Source: Paraprevotella xylaniphila YIT 11841
GTDB lineage: Bacteria; Bacteroidota; Bacteroidia; Bacteroidales; Bacteroidaceae
DNA length: 64,000 bases
Assembly: GCF_000205165.1 (NCBI RefSeq)
Contig: NZ_GL883846.1
Span: 17,752-81,751 of the forward strand
Direction: 5' to 3'
Shown here in pieces: positions 38,854 through 46,758 of this stretch (the stretch's first letter is position 1; every line of letters starts with the position of its first letter). The notes beneath the pieces were generated by a model. That model had not been told where the DNA came from. It did not search any database and saw nothing but the letters and a program-made list of their open reading frames with translations. Both the position numbers and the translations under genes were made by a program.

Positions 38854-39174
38854 TTAGCGGATGGAAATCTTGCGCACTACTTTATTAACCTTTAATATAT
38901 AACAGCCTTTCTTCAGAGATAAGTCTACTGTTTTTTCGTTGCTGTCAATTCTTATTGTTGCCACCTTAGTACCTGTCAGGGAGAAAATCTCCAATATGCT
39001 TCCGTTGGCGTTATAGACTGATAAAGTAGAGCCTTTCACGACTATGGATGTGGCCGAAAGTTCTGTCTCCGGCTCGTTCTTCTCTTCTTGCGCCCAACAA
39101 ACTCCTGCGGTATTCAGGAGGAAGGTCGTCAATATTAAAAGAAGTGTCTTTTTCATCATAGTCTTATTCTTCAT
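38854..39174 (-). CDS. Small secreted protein with a sorting-tail-like beta domain
   Basis: The 106-residue product has a signal peptide (TLLLILTTFLLNTAGVCWAQ). The mature part ends in SLTGTKVATIRIDSNE and KKGCYILKVNKVVRKISI. This is the pattern of the T9SS type A sorting domain and similar small beta-sandwich tails, but here it makes up nearly the whole protein. It may be a stand-alone beta domain or a decayed relic of a longer protein. It is expressed from a full consensus promoter and is followed by the L,D-transpeptidase after 8 bases, so the two are co-transcribed. Confidence 0.65.
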   Translation of the reverse strand: MKNKTMMKKTLLLILTTFLLNTAGVCWAQEEKNEPETELSATSIVVKGSTLSVYNANGSILEIFSLTGTKVATIRIDSNEKTVDLSLKKGCYILKVNKVVRKISIR

Positions 39175-39188
39175 TTATTCTAATGGTA

Positions 39189-39220
39189 CAAATATAGGTA
39201 TTCCTAACGGAAGAAACAAA
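39189..39220 (-). promoter_or_regulatory. Promoter of the small secreted protein/L,D-transpeptidase operon
   Basis: On the minus strand, TTTG (39220-39217) and TATATTTG (39196-39189) are spaced by 20 bases, a perfect Bacteroidetes promoter, 15 bases before the ATG. Confidence 0.75.
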
Positions 39221-39252
39221 TTTTATTGTGTGAAAAACGATTTTTCCCTTCG

Positions 39253-40167
39253 TTAAATTTTTATGAGAAGATTTTCCCTTGCAAGGATTGTCGGTTCAAA
39301 TATGCTTTGGGCTTCTTTCAGGAGTTGGCTTTCGTCTTCGTACCGTGCCGAAAAATGACCGATACAGAGCTTTTTGACTTGGCTGTCCCGTGCGAGTGTG
39401 GCTGCCTGTAGGGCCGTGGTATGGAATGTTTCTTTTGCCCTTGCCAGGTCATCGTGCGAGAACGTGGCTTCATGAAATAATAAATCTGCTTTTTGGATAT
39501 ATTGGGCAAGTTCCGGTAGATAGCACGTATCCGAGCAATAGGCGAAAGAGCGTGGAGGGTCCGATGGTTCGGTAAGCCGGTGGTTGGGGACGAGTGTGCC
39601 GTCTTCCGTAGTCCAGTCCATTCCGTTTTTGATGTTATTGATTTCACAGATCGGGATACGGTAGAAATCGATCATGTCTCGCCGGATGTGTGGCAGAGTG
39701 GCTTTCTCCTGAAACAGAAAACCGCAGCATTCAATACGGTGGCGCAGGGGGATGGAGTAAACGTAGACGGAGCGGTCTTCATGAATCAAAGTATGGCGCG
39801 AGGTATCTACGGGGTAGAACTCAACACGGAAATCTAACCCTTTACAAAAAAAGCTCAGCAGACTTTGCAATATGGGGCCGAATGCCGCCGGGGCATGTAC
39901 GTATAGAGGCGCTGTACGCCCTAATAAGCCAAAAGTAGAGATGAGGCCTATTAAACCGAAACAGTGGTCGCCGTGCAGGTGGGAGATGAATATATGGTTC
40001 AGCCGCGAGAATTTAAGCCGCGAACGCCTCAACTGCAGTTGTGCTCCTTCTCCGCAATCAATCATGTATAATTTTTCGCGGATGTTGATGACCTGTGACG
40101 TGGCGAAGTGCCGTGTGGTAGGTAGTGCAGACCCGCATCCCAAAATTGTCAATTCAAACTTTTCCAT
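39253..40167 (-). CDS. rnz: Ribonuclease Z
   Basis: The 304-residue zinc-dependent endonuclease trims the 3' ends of tRNA precursors. It has the short-form tRNase Z layout: GCGSALPTTRHFATSQ at the start, the metal motif HLHGDH at 63-68, a YxxDTCYLPE-type segment (AYCSDTCYLPEL), LLFHEATFSHDD, and the last His in LCIGHFSARY. The exosite arm of about residues 150-200 is present. It follows rpsA on the same strand but has its own -7 box (40194-40201), and the rpsA terminator lies between them. Confidence 0.95.
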   Translation of the reverse strand: MEKFELTILGCGSALPTTRHFATSQVINIREKLYMIDCGEGAQLQLRRSRLKFSRLNHIFISHLHGDHCFGLIGLISTFGLLGRTAPLYVHAPAAFGPILQSLLSFFCKGLDFRVEFYPVDTSRHTLIHEDRSVYVYSIPLRHRIECCGFLFQEKATLPHIRRDMIDFYRIPICEINNIKNGMDWTTEDGTLVPNHRLTEPSDPPRSFAYCSDTCYLPELAQYIQKADLLFHEATFSHDDLARAKETFHTTALQAATLARDSQVKKLCIGHFSARYEDESQLLKEAQSIFEPTILARENLLIKI

Positions 40168-40193
40168 GTCTTCCGGATATGAGTTTCATTGTA

Positions 40194-40201
40194 CAAAAAT
40201 A
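40194..40201 (-). promoter_or_regulatory. -7 box of rnz
   Basis: The minus strand reads TATTTTTG, matching TAnnTTTG, 27 bases before the rnz ATG and right after the T-run of the rpsA terminator. Confidence 0.5.
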
Positions 40202-40204
40202 CAT

Positions 40205-40235
40205 AAAAAAGGGCGATGAGAAATAATCATCACCC
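40205..40235 (-). terminator. Intrinsic terminator of rpsA
   Basis: GGGTGATGA and TCATCGCCC (one G-T pair) form a hairpin at 40211-40235 on the minus strand, followed by a T6 run at 40210-40205. Confidence 0.8.
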
Positions 40236-40270
40236 TTTCTTTCGTATTTTTTCCTATTTAGGAATGTGGC

Positions 40271-42064
40271 TTATTCGCCTTTTTCCATTTGGGCTTTCAA
40301 TGCAGCCAATGCGTCGATGTCACCCAAGGTGGTAGCAGCTGCTTGGTTTTGAATCACCGGAGTTTCTTCTTTTTTCGTACCTTTCTTGGCGCTGTTAGTT
40401 GTTTTTTTGGCTTCTTTAGCTTCAGCGCGCTGTGCATCTTCGTAGATACGGCTGTGAGACAAGATGATACGTTTGCTTTCCTTGTTAAACTCAATTACCT
40501 TGAACTGCAATTTTTCGTTCAGTTGAGCCTGGCTGCCGTCTTCCTTCACCAAATGTTTCGGAGTAGCAAAGCCTTCTACACCATATTCCAATTGGATTAC
40601 AGCGCCTTTGTCCAACATCTCGACGATAGTACCTTCGTGAATAGAGTTCACCGTGAATACGGTTTCAAACACATCCCAAGGATTCTCTTCAAGTTGCTTG
40701 TGACCCAAGCTCAAACGACGGTTTTCTTTGTCGATTTCCAATACCTGAACCTCGATTTCTGCGCCAATCTGCGTAAATTCAGACGGATGCTTGATTTTCT
40801 TGGTCCAAGAAAGGTCGGAGATATGAATCAAACCGTCTACGCCTTCTTCTATCTCGACAAATACGCCGAAGTTCGTAAAGTTGCGTACTTTGGCCGTATG
40901 TTTGGAACCTACGGGGTATTTCTCTTCAATGTTTTCCCAAGGGTCGGCTTTCAGCTGTTTGATGCCCAAAGACATCTTACGTTCTTCACGATCCAAAGTC
41001 AGAATGACAGCTTCTACTTCGTCGCCCACTTTCATGAAGTCCTGTGCAGAACGCAAGTGTTGGCTCCAAGACATTTCCGATACGTGGATCAAACCTTCTA
41101 CGCCCGGAGCGATTTCGATAAATGCACCGTAATCGGCCATCACGACAACTTTGCCTTTTACTTTGTCACCTACTTTCAAGTTCGGATCCAAAGCGTCCCA
41201 AGGATGCGGAGTCAGCTGTTTCAGACCCAATGCGATACGCTTCTTCTCGTCGTCGAAGTCAAGGATAACCACATTGATCTTCTGGTCAAGCTGTACCACT
41301 TCTTTCGGATCGCTCACGCGTCCCCAAGAGAGGTCGGTGATGTGGATCAGACCGTCTACGCCGCCCAAGTCGATGAAGACGCCGTAAGAGGTGATATTCT
41401 TAACGGTACCCTCAAGTACCTGTCCTTTTTCAAGCTTGCTGATGATTTCTTTTTTCTGTTGTTCCAATTCGGCTTCGATAAGAGCCTTGTGCGAAACAAC
41501 GACATTCTTGAATTCCTGGTTGATTTTAACGACCTTGAATTCCATAGTCTTTCCTACGAATACATCGTAGTCGCGGATGGGTTTCACGTCGATTTGTGAA
41601 CCCGGCAAGAATGCTTCAATGCCGAATACGTCCACAATCATGCCACCTTTCGTACGGCATTTGATGTAACCCTTGATGATCTCTTCATTTTCGAGGGCTT
41701 CGTTCACACGATCCCAGGAACGGGTAGCGCGTGCCTTCTTGTGAGAAAGGATGAGCTGTCCTTTCTTGTCCTCTTGGTTCTCGATGTAAACCTCGACTTT
41801 GTCTCCGACTTTCAAATCGGGATTGTAGCGGAATTCGCTCATCGGGATGATGCCGTCTGACTTGAAGCCGATGTTCACCACCACTTCACGCTTGTTCATC
41901 GCGATAACCGTACCGTCAACCACTTCGTGGTCATTTACTTTGTTTAAAGAGCCTTCGTAGGCCTTTTCCTGAGCTTCGCGGCTCTCGTTCACCAGAGTGT
42001 CACCGCTTTCATAAGCATTCCAGTCGAAGTCTGCCAACGGTGCTACGTTCTTTAATTCTGCCAT
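40271..42064 (-). CDS. rpsA: 30S ribosomal protein S1
   Basis: The 597-residue product binds mRNA at the small ribosomal subunit and helps initiation. Six S1 (OB-fold) repeats can be counted, e.g. GTVKNITSYGVFIDLGGVDGLIH, GKVVVMADYGAFIEIAPGVEGLIH and AKVRNFTNFGVFVEIEEGVDGLIH. The third to fifth repeats are most alike, with the recurring ISDLSW or TDLSW ending. The C-terminal 60 residues are Ala/Lys/Glu-rich and disordered. In Bacteroidetes, where Shine-Dalgarno sequences are rare, S1 is expected to matter especially for mRNA choice. It has its own promoter and terminator. Confidence 0.97.
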   Translation of the reverse strand: MAELKNVAPLADFDWNAYESGDTLVNESREAQEKAYEGSLNKVNDHEVVDGTVIAMNKREVVVNIGFKSDGIIPMSEFRYNPDLKVGDKVEVYIENQEDKKGQLILSHKKARATRSWDRVNEALENEEIIKGYIKCRTKGGMIVDVFGIEAFLPGSQIDVKPIRDYDVFVGKTMEFKVVKINQEFKNVVVSHKALIEAELEQQKKEIISKLEKGQVLEGTVKNITSYGVFIDLGGVDGLIHITDLSWGRVSDPKEVVQLDQKINVVILDFDDEKKRIALGLKQLTPHPWDALDPNLKVGDKVKGKVVVMADYGAFIEIAPGVEGLIHVSEMSWSQHLRSAQDFMKVGDEVEAVILTLDREERKMSLGIKQLKADPWENIEEKYPVGSKHTAKVRNFTNFGVFVEIEEGVDGLIHISDLSWTKKIKHPSEFTQIGAEIEVQVLEIDKENRRLSLGHKQLEENPWDVFETVFTVNSIHEGTIVEMLDKGAVIQLEYGVEGFATPKHLVKEDGSQAQLNEKLQFKVIEFNKESKRIILSHSRIYEDAQRAEAKEAKKTTNSAKKGTKKEETPVIQNQAAATTLGDIDALAALKAQMEKGE

Positions 42065-42124
42065 TTAATTAATTGAAAATAATAAAATTAATAATGTTAG
42101 ACATTATGTTGTATATAATCGGGC

Positions 42125-42156
42125 GCAAAGTTACAATAAAAGGTATAAATATGCAA
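42125..42156 (-). promoter_or_regulatory. rpsA promoter
   Basis: On the minus strand, TTG (42156-42154) and TAACTTTGC (42133-42125) are spaced by 20 bases, a full consensus, giving a leader of about 55 bases. Confidence 0.7.
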
Positions 42157-42198
42157 TTAAAAAGGCAAGAAAATGAATGTATTTCTTGTTTTTGTTTG

Positions 42199-42207
42199 TA
42201 TCTTTGC
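42199..42207 (+). promoter_or_regulatory. -7 box of pfkA
   Basis: TATCTTTGC matches TAnnTTTGC and ends 23 bases before the pfkA ATG. The -33 region is T-rich without a clear TTTG at the right distance. Confidence 0.6.
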
Positions 42208-42230
42208 AGCGTCATTTATAATCATCTAAC

Positions 42231-43208
42231 ATGGGAAAGATTAATTGTATAGGTATTTTGACTTCCGGAGGAGATGCTCCCGGAATGAATGCCGCTATCC
42301 GCGCTGTTACGCGTGCCGGGATAGCAGCGGGTTTGAAGGTAAAAGGTATATATCGTGGTTATGAAGGATTGATTAACAACGAAATTCAGGAATTTACGAC
42401 AGAGAATGTGAGCAATATCATCCAGAGGGGAGGAACGATTCTGAAAACGGCTCGCAGCAAGGAATTCCTTACGCCGGAGGGGCGTAAAAAGGCTTATGAC
42501 AACATGGTGGAACAGGGTATTGATGCCTTGATTATCATAGGGGGTAACGGTTCGCTTGAAGGTGCACGCATTTTTGCTGAGGAGTTCGATGTGCCCTGTA
42601 TCGGTCTGCCCGGCACCATCGACAATGACCTGAGCGGGACGGATTCCACTATCGGTTACGACACGACGTTGAATACCATTGTGCAGTGTGTAGACAAGAT
42701 TCGTGATACCGCGACTTCGCACGAACGTATATTCTTCATCGAAGTGATGGGGCGCGATGCCGGTTTCCTGGCGCAGAACAGTGCGATAGCTAGCGGGGCG
42801 GAAGCTGCCATCATTCCCGAAGACTCTTCCAATGCCGACCAGTTGGAACAGTTCATCAGCCGGGGTATTCGCAAGAGCAAGAGTTCCAGTATGGTTATCG
42901 TGTCCGAAAGTCCCAAGTGCGGTGCCATGTATTATGCCGACCGGGTGAAGAAAGAATATCCCGAGTTCGACGTGCGCGTGTCTATTCTCGGGCATTTGCA
43001 GCGTGGCGGTTCTCCGAGTGCTTACGACCGTATTTTGGCTTCCCGTTTGGGGGTAGGCGCCATTACGGCTTTGCGCGAAGGGCAGCGTAACGTGATGATC
43101 GGCATCAAGAATGATGAAGTGGTGTACGTACCGTTCTGCAATGCCATCAAGAGCGACAAGCCGGTGAAGAAAGAGTTGATAAATGTATTGGGGATTTTGT
43201 CCATTTAA
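42231..43208 (+). CDS. pfkA: ATP-dependent 6-phosphofructokinase
   Basis: The enzyme phosphorylates fructose 6-phosphate, the committed step of glycolysis. The product has 325 residues, the size of the bacterial ATP-dependent type. Visible motifs are [19 protein letters not shown] (ATP site), GGNGSLEGA, the catalytic [19 protein letters not shown] with Asp in [17 protein letters not shown] in the form IEVMGRDAG, and [20 protein letters not shown]. Gly in GGNGS after the first loop supports ATP rather than pyrophosphate as donor. It is a single-gene unit with a -7 box before it and a terminator after it. Confidence 0.97.
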   Translation: MGKINCIGILTSGGDAPGMNAAIRAVTRAGIAAGLKVKGIYRGYEGLINNEIQEFTTENVSNIIQRGGTILKTARSKEFLTPEGRKKAYDNMVEQGIDALIIIGGNGSLEGARIFAEEFDVPCIGLPGTIDNDLSGTDSTIGYDTTLNTIVQCVDKIRDTATSHERIFFIEVMGRDAGFLAQNSAIASGAEAAIIPEDSSNADQLEQFISRGIRKSKSSSMVIVSESPKCGAMYYADRVKKEYPEFDVRVSILGHLQRGGSPSAYDRILASRLGVGAITALREGQRNVMIGIKNDEVVYVPFCNAIKSDKPVKKELINVLGILSI

Positions 43209-43240
43209 GGAACGGGCAAAGCCATATTATAAAAAAGTGT

Positions 43241-43274
43241 AACGGGAGCGAGGTCGGCAAGACTGGCTCCCGTT
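43241..43274. terminator. Bidirectional terminator after pfkA
   Basis: AACGGGAGC (43241-43249) pairs with GCTCCCGTT (43266-43274), followed by ATTCTTTT on the plus strand and preceded by A6 (T6 on the minus strand). It serves pfkA and the convergent beta-helix gene. Confidence 0.8.
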
Positions 43275-43289
43275 ATTCTTTTGAAAGGC

Positions 43290-44822
43290 TCATTCTTCTT
43301 TCATCATTTCAAAAAAGCGGTGGATGGTGTCCCGGTTCACCGCTTTCAGTACGGCAGAGCCGTCACCGATAATTACCGTGTCGAAGAGAAAAGACAAACT
43401 GTTGAAGCCGGATGGGTCTTTGCTGATGCACTGGTTGTAATAGTCCGATGCGTTTCTGCCGTTCGGGTCTTCGGGACGGCCTTTTATGTTGCCTAAGTAA
43501 TAGTTCCCGTCGAACGTGTTACGGGTGGAGCGGTTCAGGCGGATTTCTGATTCCTGCGGGACGAAGAATACATTTTCCCGGAACACGGTAGAGTCCGCAT
43601 AGCCGTCCCATGAATCGGACGTGATGATACTGCGGTCGATGAACGGCTCCGTTTTGGGGTTGACATGCAAGAGGTTCCGTTGTACCAATGTGTTTTTGCA
43701 AGGACCGGCAATGTGGATGTTGGCCGAGAATATTCCGCTACGGGTCGCACGCGGGCGGATAGCGTCATTGATGCTCACATTATATTGCACCGCGCTGCCT
43801 TGGTTGCCTGCACCGTGGTACGTGCCTGAATTGCAAATCAGGACCAGTCCGCCGTCGTTGTCGTGGCTATAGTTGTATTGTATGGTCGTGTTGCGGCAGT
43901 TGTAATCCGAGTCGAATCCTTGTGCGTCCCATGGGGCCTTATGGTCGCTCACTTCGTTGAACTGCATCACGGTGTTGTCGCAACTCCAAGGCCAAAAGCC
44001 TGCGGCGGCCTCGCTGTGGGGCAATGTGCCCGGGCAGTTGCGCATCAGGTTGTATTCTATCAAGGCCCCGTCGCATCCGATGGGGACGATGCCGTCGCCC
44101 GGGACTTCCTCTATCAGGTTTTTGCGTATGACGGTACGCGTGTTGGGATGCCAATGTTCGCGGTCGCTGTAACCGGACCAGATGATGCCGTTCCGCTCGC
44201 ACCTCCGGATGATGCAGTCTTCCACCCGTAATCCGTCGAACGTGGAGGGCGTGTCTTTACCCCGGTTGACGATGAGTATGCCCGAACCTCCCCCTTTCTG
44301 TTTGATCAGGCTGCCGTTCACGTCGTGGATATGGAGTGCCCGGAGCACGATGTCGTGCGACACGCCATAATCTTCGCAGAGCACTTTCACGCCCGTGCGG
44401 TTCGCCATCCTTTGCTTTCCGGTGTTCACGACCTCCAGATTCTCTAAAGTGAGATAGTCTGAATTGCGCACCAAGACCGTGTACAGCGACGAGTCCGGGG
44501 CTTGGATGCAAGGTTTCCTGCCTGTGCCGTAAGCACCGATTACGACCGGACGGCCTGCCACCCCCTCGGCCGACACTTCCAACAGCCCGTTGAATGATGA
44601 GTTCCTGCGCAATAATAAGGAATCGCCGGCATTCAGTTGTATTTCTTTCGTCCGCGACAGGCTTTTCCAAGCCGTCTTTTCGCTCTTTCCGTCGGCGCGG
44701 TCATCACCGTTTTGCGCGTCTACGTAATAGTTTTGTCCCCCACGTGGTTTGGACTTGGCATGGGAGGGGACGGAAATGTTTCCGGCCACTCCCAAGAAGA
44801 TAAGAAGGAATAAAGTTCTCAT
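43290..44822 (-). CDS. Secreted right-handed parallel beta-helix protein
   Basis: The 510-residue product has a signal peptide (LFLLIFLGVAGNISVPSHAK) and the opening YYVDAQNGDDRADGKSEKTAW seen in pectate-lyase-like exported proteins. The body is a series of short beta-helix coils, such as IVLRALHIHDVNG, LRVEDCIIRRCERNGI, TVIRKNLIEEVPGDGI and TTIQYNYSHDNDGG. The fold is shared by polysaccharide lyases, glycoside hydrolases and sulfatase partners. The acting residues cannot be assigned, although the Asp/His-rich stretches around residues 290-340 are candidates. It probably acts on a plant or host glycan outside the inner membrane. It is the only such gene here, with no SusC/SusD pair nearby. 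Confidence 0.85.
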   Translation of the reverse strand: MRTLFLLIFLGVAGNISVPSHAKSKPRGGQNYYVDAQNGDDRADGKSEKTAWKSLSRTKEIQLNAGDSLLLRRNSSFNGLLEVSAEGVAGRPVVIGAYGTGRKPCIQAPDSSLYTVLVRNSDYLTLENLEVVNTGKQRMANRTGVKVLCEDYGVSHDIVLRALHIHDVNGSLIKQKGGGSGILIVNRGKDTPSTFDGLRVEDCIIRRCERNGIIWSGYSDREHWHPNTRTVIRKNLIEEVPGDGIVPIGCDGALIEYNLMRNCPGTLPHSEAAAGFWPWSCDNTVMQFNEVSDHKAPWDAQGFDSDYNCRNTTIQYNYSHDNDGGLVLICNSGTYHGAGNQGSAVQYNVSINDAIRPRATRSGIFSANIHIAGPCKNTLVQRNLLHVNPKTEPFIDRSIITSDSWDGYADSTVFRENVFFVPQESEIRLNRSTRNTFDGNYYLGNIKGRPEDPNGRNASDYYNQCISKDPSGFNSLSFLFDTVIIGDGSAVLKAVNRDTIHRFFEMMKEE

Positions 44823-44860
44823 TATATGATAAGGTTAAGGAACATTCGTAACCATACGGG

Positions 44861-46033
44861 TCATTTCAGCCATGTGGCCCGTTTCCACACATATTCCAAC
44901 GGGCCGTGGTCGTGGTGTTTCATCCACCATTTGCAGAAAGAGAATTGCAGGACGAAGAACGCCATTCCGGCCAACAGGCTGGCCGTAATGCCCAAATCGT
45001 CGTGCAAGGAAAAGCCCCAGTTGTAATAAAGCATGGCTCCGGCAATGCTTTGGGTGATGTAGTTCGTCAGGCTCATCTTGCCGTATGGGATGATTTTGCT
45101 CATGAACGCTTGCATCCGGGTGCGGTAAAAGGCCATGAGCCCGCCCGAAACCAGTACCAACATGAAAGCGAATTTATACAAAGAGCTTACCACAAGGTTC
45201 AGCGGGGTCAATACGGACGGATTGCTGATGAAGTCGGGCAGCATGTTGCCAAGCCCGTATAGGGGGAAAAATGCGACCAAGGCTCCGCAGAGTATCTTGT
45301 TCCACACTTTCAGGTTTTCTTTCAGGAACAAGCCCCGTCTGCCGATGAGCAGCCCGAATAGGAACAAGGCCGCCGTCTGGAACACACGTCCGTTGTCCCA
45401 GGCCCAAGCCAGGCTAGCCAGTTGTCCCTCCCAAAGGTTCACGCGTACGGTTTCCCAAAACGTGCCGCCCTGTTGTACGGCGAAAGTTTGTGCCCACAAA
45501 TGCCCGGTGGGTACGGCTGGAGTGACGAATGCCGGGTCGCAGGCCGCCCGGATGGCGTAGTATAAGGGTAGGGGTTGGATAAGCAGGACGCAGGCCAGTA
45601 CCAGCAGCCATTTGTCTTTCAGGCGGCAGGTGAGCGGAAGGATGAAGCCCACTAAAGAGTAGAGCACCAATACCTCCGCCGTAAAGAACGAGGCGTTCAG
45701 GTTGCCGAAAAGGAAAAGCAGGAAGAGCCGCCAGCAAAACCGTCCCCTGAAGTCTTTTCCGCGCAGCCGCTGGTTGTCGTATTGGATGAAAAAGCTGAAA
45801 CCGAAGAGCAATGCGAAAACGGCGTATGCTTTTCCGCCGAAGAGGAAGAACATGCCGTCCCAGATGGCTTTGTCACTGAAGTCCAACCACTCGCTTTGTC
45901 CCGCAGTGTCGGGGTAGGAGTAGAAATTGAAATGTTCGATGGAGTGCAACAGAATGATGCCCATTACGGCTATTCCGCGTAATACGTCAGCCACGTCCAC
46001 GCGTGGATGTTTCGTCATGGTGGTGTTTTGCAT
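44861..46033 (-). CDS. DUF418 (YeiB-like) membrane protein
   Basis: The 390-residue product has about 10 membrane spans. The opening RVDVADVLRGIAVMGIILLHSIEHF is typical of the YeiB/DUF418 group, related in topology to membrane acyltransferases. The conserved C-terminal DUF418 block contains PYGKMSLTNYITQSIAGAMLYYNWG and FSFCKWWMKHHDHGPLEYVWKRATW. Function unknown; a role in modifying or moving an envelope molecule is a guess. The ATG at 46033 was chosen because the -7 box at 46063-46071 overlaps an upstream in-frame ATG. Confidence 0.9.
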   Translation of the reverse strand: MQNTTMTKHPRVDVADVLRGIAVMGIILLHSIEHFNFYSYPDTAGQSEWLDFSDKAIWDGMFFLFGGKAYAVFALLFGFSFFIQYDNQRLRGKDFRGRFCWRLFLLFLFGNLNASFFTAEVLVLYSLVGFILPLTCRLKDKWLLVLACVLLIQPLPLYYAIRAACDPAFVTPAVPTGHLWAQTFAVQQGGTFWETVRVNLWEGQLASLAWAWDNGRVFQTAALFLFGLLIGRRGLFLKENLKVWNKILCGALVAFFPLYGLGNMLPDFISNPSVLTPLNLVVSSLYKFAFMLVLVSGGLMAFYRTRMQAFMSKIIPYGKMSLTNYITQSIAGAMLYYNWGFSLHDDLGITASLLAGMAFFVLQFSFCKWWMKHHDHGPLEYVWKRATWLK

Positions 46034-46062
46034 GTTTTTTTCCTTTTGTTTGTTTCGTGGTT

Positions 46063-46071
46063 GCAAAAATA
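46063..46071 (-). promoter_or_regulatory. -7 box of the DUF418 gene
   Basis: The minus strand reads TATTTTTGC, an exact match to TAnnTTTGC, 30 bases before the ATG at 46033. Confidence 0.55.
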
Positions 46072-46118
46072 GGGATTTTTTTCATCTATACCAACAAAAA
46101 TTATTCTGCGGAGATTTG

Positions 46119-46188
46119 AAAATCGTTTGCCGCAGATTGAAAAATCAGTCTCAGCCAAATGATTTTTCATTTGGCGCAGAACGATTTT
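46119..46188. repeat. Dispersed intergenic repeat, copy d (inverted form)
   Basis: AAAATCGTTTGCCGCAGA at 46119-46136 is opposed by GGCGCAGAACGATTTT ending at 46188, with an inner exact pair TGAAAAATCA (46138-46147) and TGATTTTTCA (46160-46169). It has the same building blocks as copies a and c. Confidence 0.6.
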
Positions 46189-46340
46189 GAAAATGTAAGT
46201 GGTTGGTTTTCAGGTGTGTTTGTAGGTGGAAAAATATTGATGAAAGTCACTTCTATAAGTGGTTAAAAAATACCGTAGAACTCCCCGTTGATTTTCTTTT
46301 TCCGACTATAAAAAATATCCCTACTTCACAGTAAGGATAT

Positions 46341-46401
46341 AAAAAAAGGGTCAGCGCTCTGACCCAACCTTTGTTAACCTTAAATCTAATACTATGAAAA
46401 A
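46341..46401 (-). ncRNA. Candidate small RNA of about 60 nt, element 1
   Basis: A full promoter (46408-46438, minus) is followed after about 60 bases by an intrinsic terminator: GGGTCAG and CTGACCC around a CGCT loop at 46348-46365, then T7 at 46347-46341. Between them lies a stretch with TAGTATTAGATTTAAGGTTA and no open frame of note. It is a complete short transcription unit in an intergenic region. It could also be a stop for leftward transcription from the promoter at 46576-46607. The RNA family was not identified. Confidence 0.5.
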
Positions 46402-46407
46402 CACGAT

Positions 46408-46438
46408 GCAAAGTTACGGAGTTTTTTGAAATAAACAA
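46408..46438 (-). promoter_or_regulatory. Promoter of small RNA element 1
   Basis: On the minus strand, TTG (46438-46436) and TAACTTTGC (46416-46408) are spaced by 19 bases, a full consensus. Confidence 0.6.
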
Positions 46439-46542
46439 TAGAAAAAGAATTAAAATGTCTATGCTTAACGTTTTTTATAGGATAAGCTTTGGTTTAGCTG
46501 TTTTTTTAGTCGTTTTTCGAGGTCTATTGGGGGATGAAAAAA

Positions 46543-46567
46543 GTCCATCTCTTGGTAAGAGATAGAC
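46543..46567 (+). repeat. Left arm of a perfect 25-base inverted repeat
   Basis: It starts GTCCATCTCTT, has GGT in the middle, and ends AAGAGATAGAC. It is the exact reverse complement of 46697-46721. Each arm is itself nearly palindromic (11-base half sites around three central bases, one mismatch), like a recombinase site. Confidence 0.85.
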
Positions 46568-46696
46568 TACCGTTTGCAAATGTAGGTAAAAAGCCAGATA
46601 ACGCCAAGTAACTGTATGAAAAAATCTAAGAAATGCGATGTTTTTCTAAACTTTGTATTTTTTAAATGACTGTAAAATAGTATATTTTAAATGTCG
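46568..46696. other. Candidate invertible promoter segment, OFF orientation as read
   Basis: These 129 bases lie between the arms of the perfect inverted repeat. They contain no gene but carry one consensus promoter on the minus strand (46576-46607), pointing left. The plus strand has only a weak TAAACTTTG (46647-46655) with wrong internal spacing. Recombination between the arms would turn the promoter towards the lipoprotein gene at 46759. No recombinase gene lies in the window, so the enzyme would act from elsewhere. Confidence 0.65.
46576..46607 (-). promoter_or_regulatory. Consensus promoter inside the inverted-repeat segment
   Basis: On the minus strand, TTG (46607-46605) and TACATTTGC (46584-46576) are spaced by 20 bases, the same geometry as the mazG, rpsA and 39189 promoters. 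Transcription would start near 46569 and run left into the terminator at 46348-46365. Confidence 0.7.
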
Positions 46697-46721
46697 GTCT
46701 ATCTCTTACCAAGAGATGGAC
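46697..46721 (-). repeat. Right arm of the perfect 25-base inverted repeat
   Basis: It starts GTCTATCTCTT, has ACC in the middle, and ends AAGAGATGGAC. It is the exact reverse complement of 46543-46567. It ends 37 bases before the ATG at 46759. Confidence 0.85.
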
Positions 46722-46758
46722 CGCTATTGGTAATATAAAATAATAGTAACGCAGGAAT

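Noticed and set aside
40289..41599. A 436-codon open frame on the plus strand, opposite rpsA
   Set aside because: It is a mirror frame of a highly expressed gene with biased codons. The translation is low in complexity, rich in Phe, Val and His, and resembles nothing. Six clear S1 repeats on the other strand explain the region.
46253..46438. A 61-codon minus-strand frame in the gap before the inverted repeat
   Set aside because: It runs through the promoter and terminator of small RNA element 1, and its translation shows no protein-like pattern.
46543..46721. The inverted-repeat segment as a miniature transposable element
   Set aside because: No target-site duplication is visible outside the arms, and the segment carries a single consensus promoter placed for a switch. 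It is kept only as the alternative to inversion.
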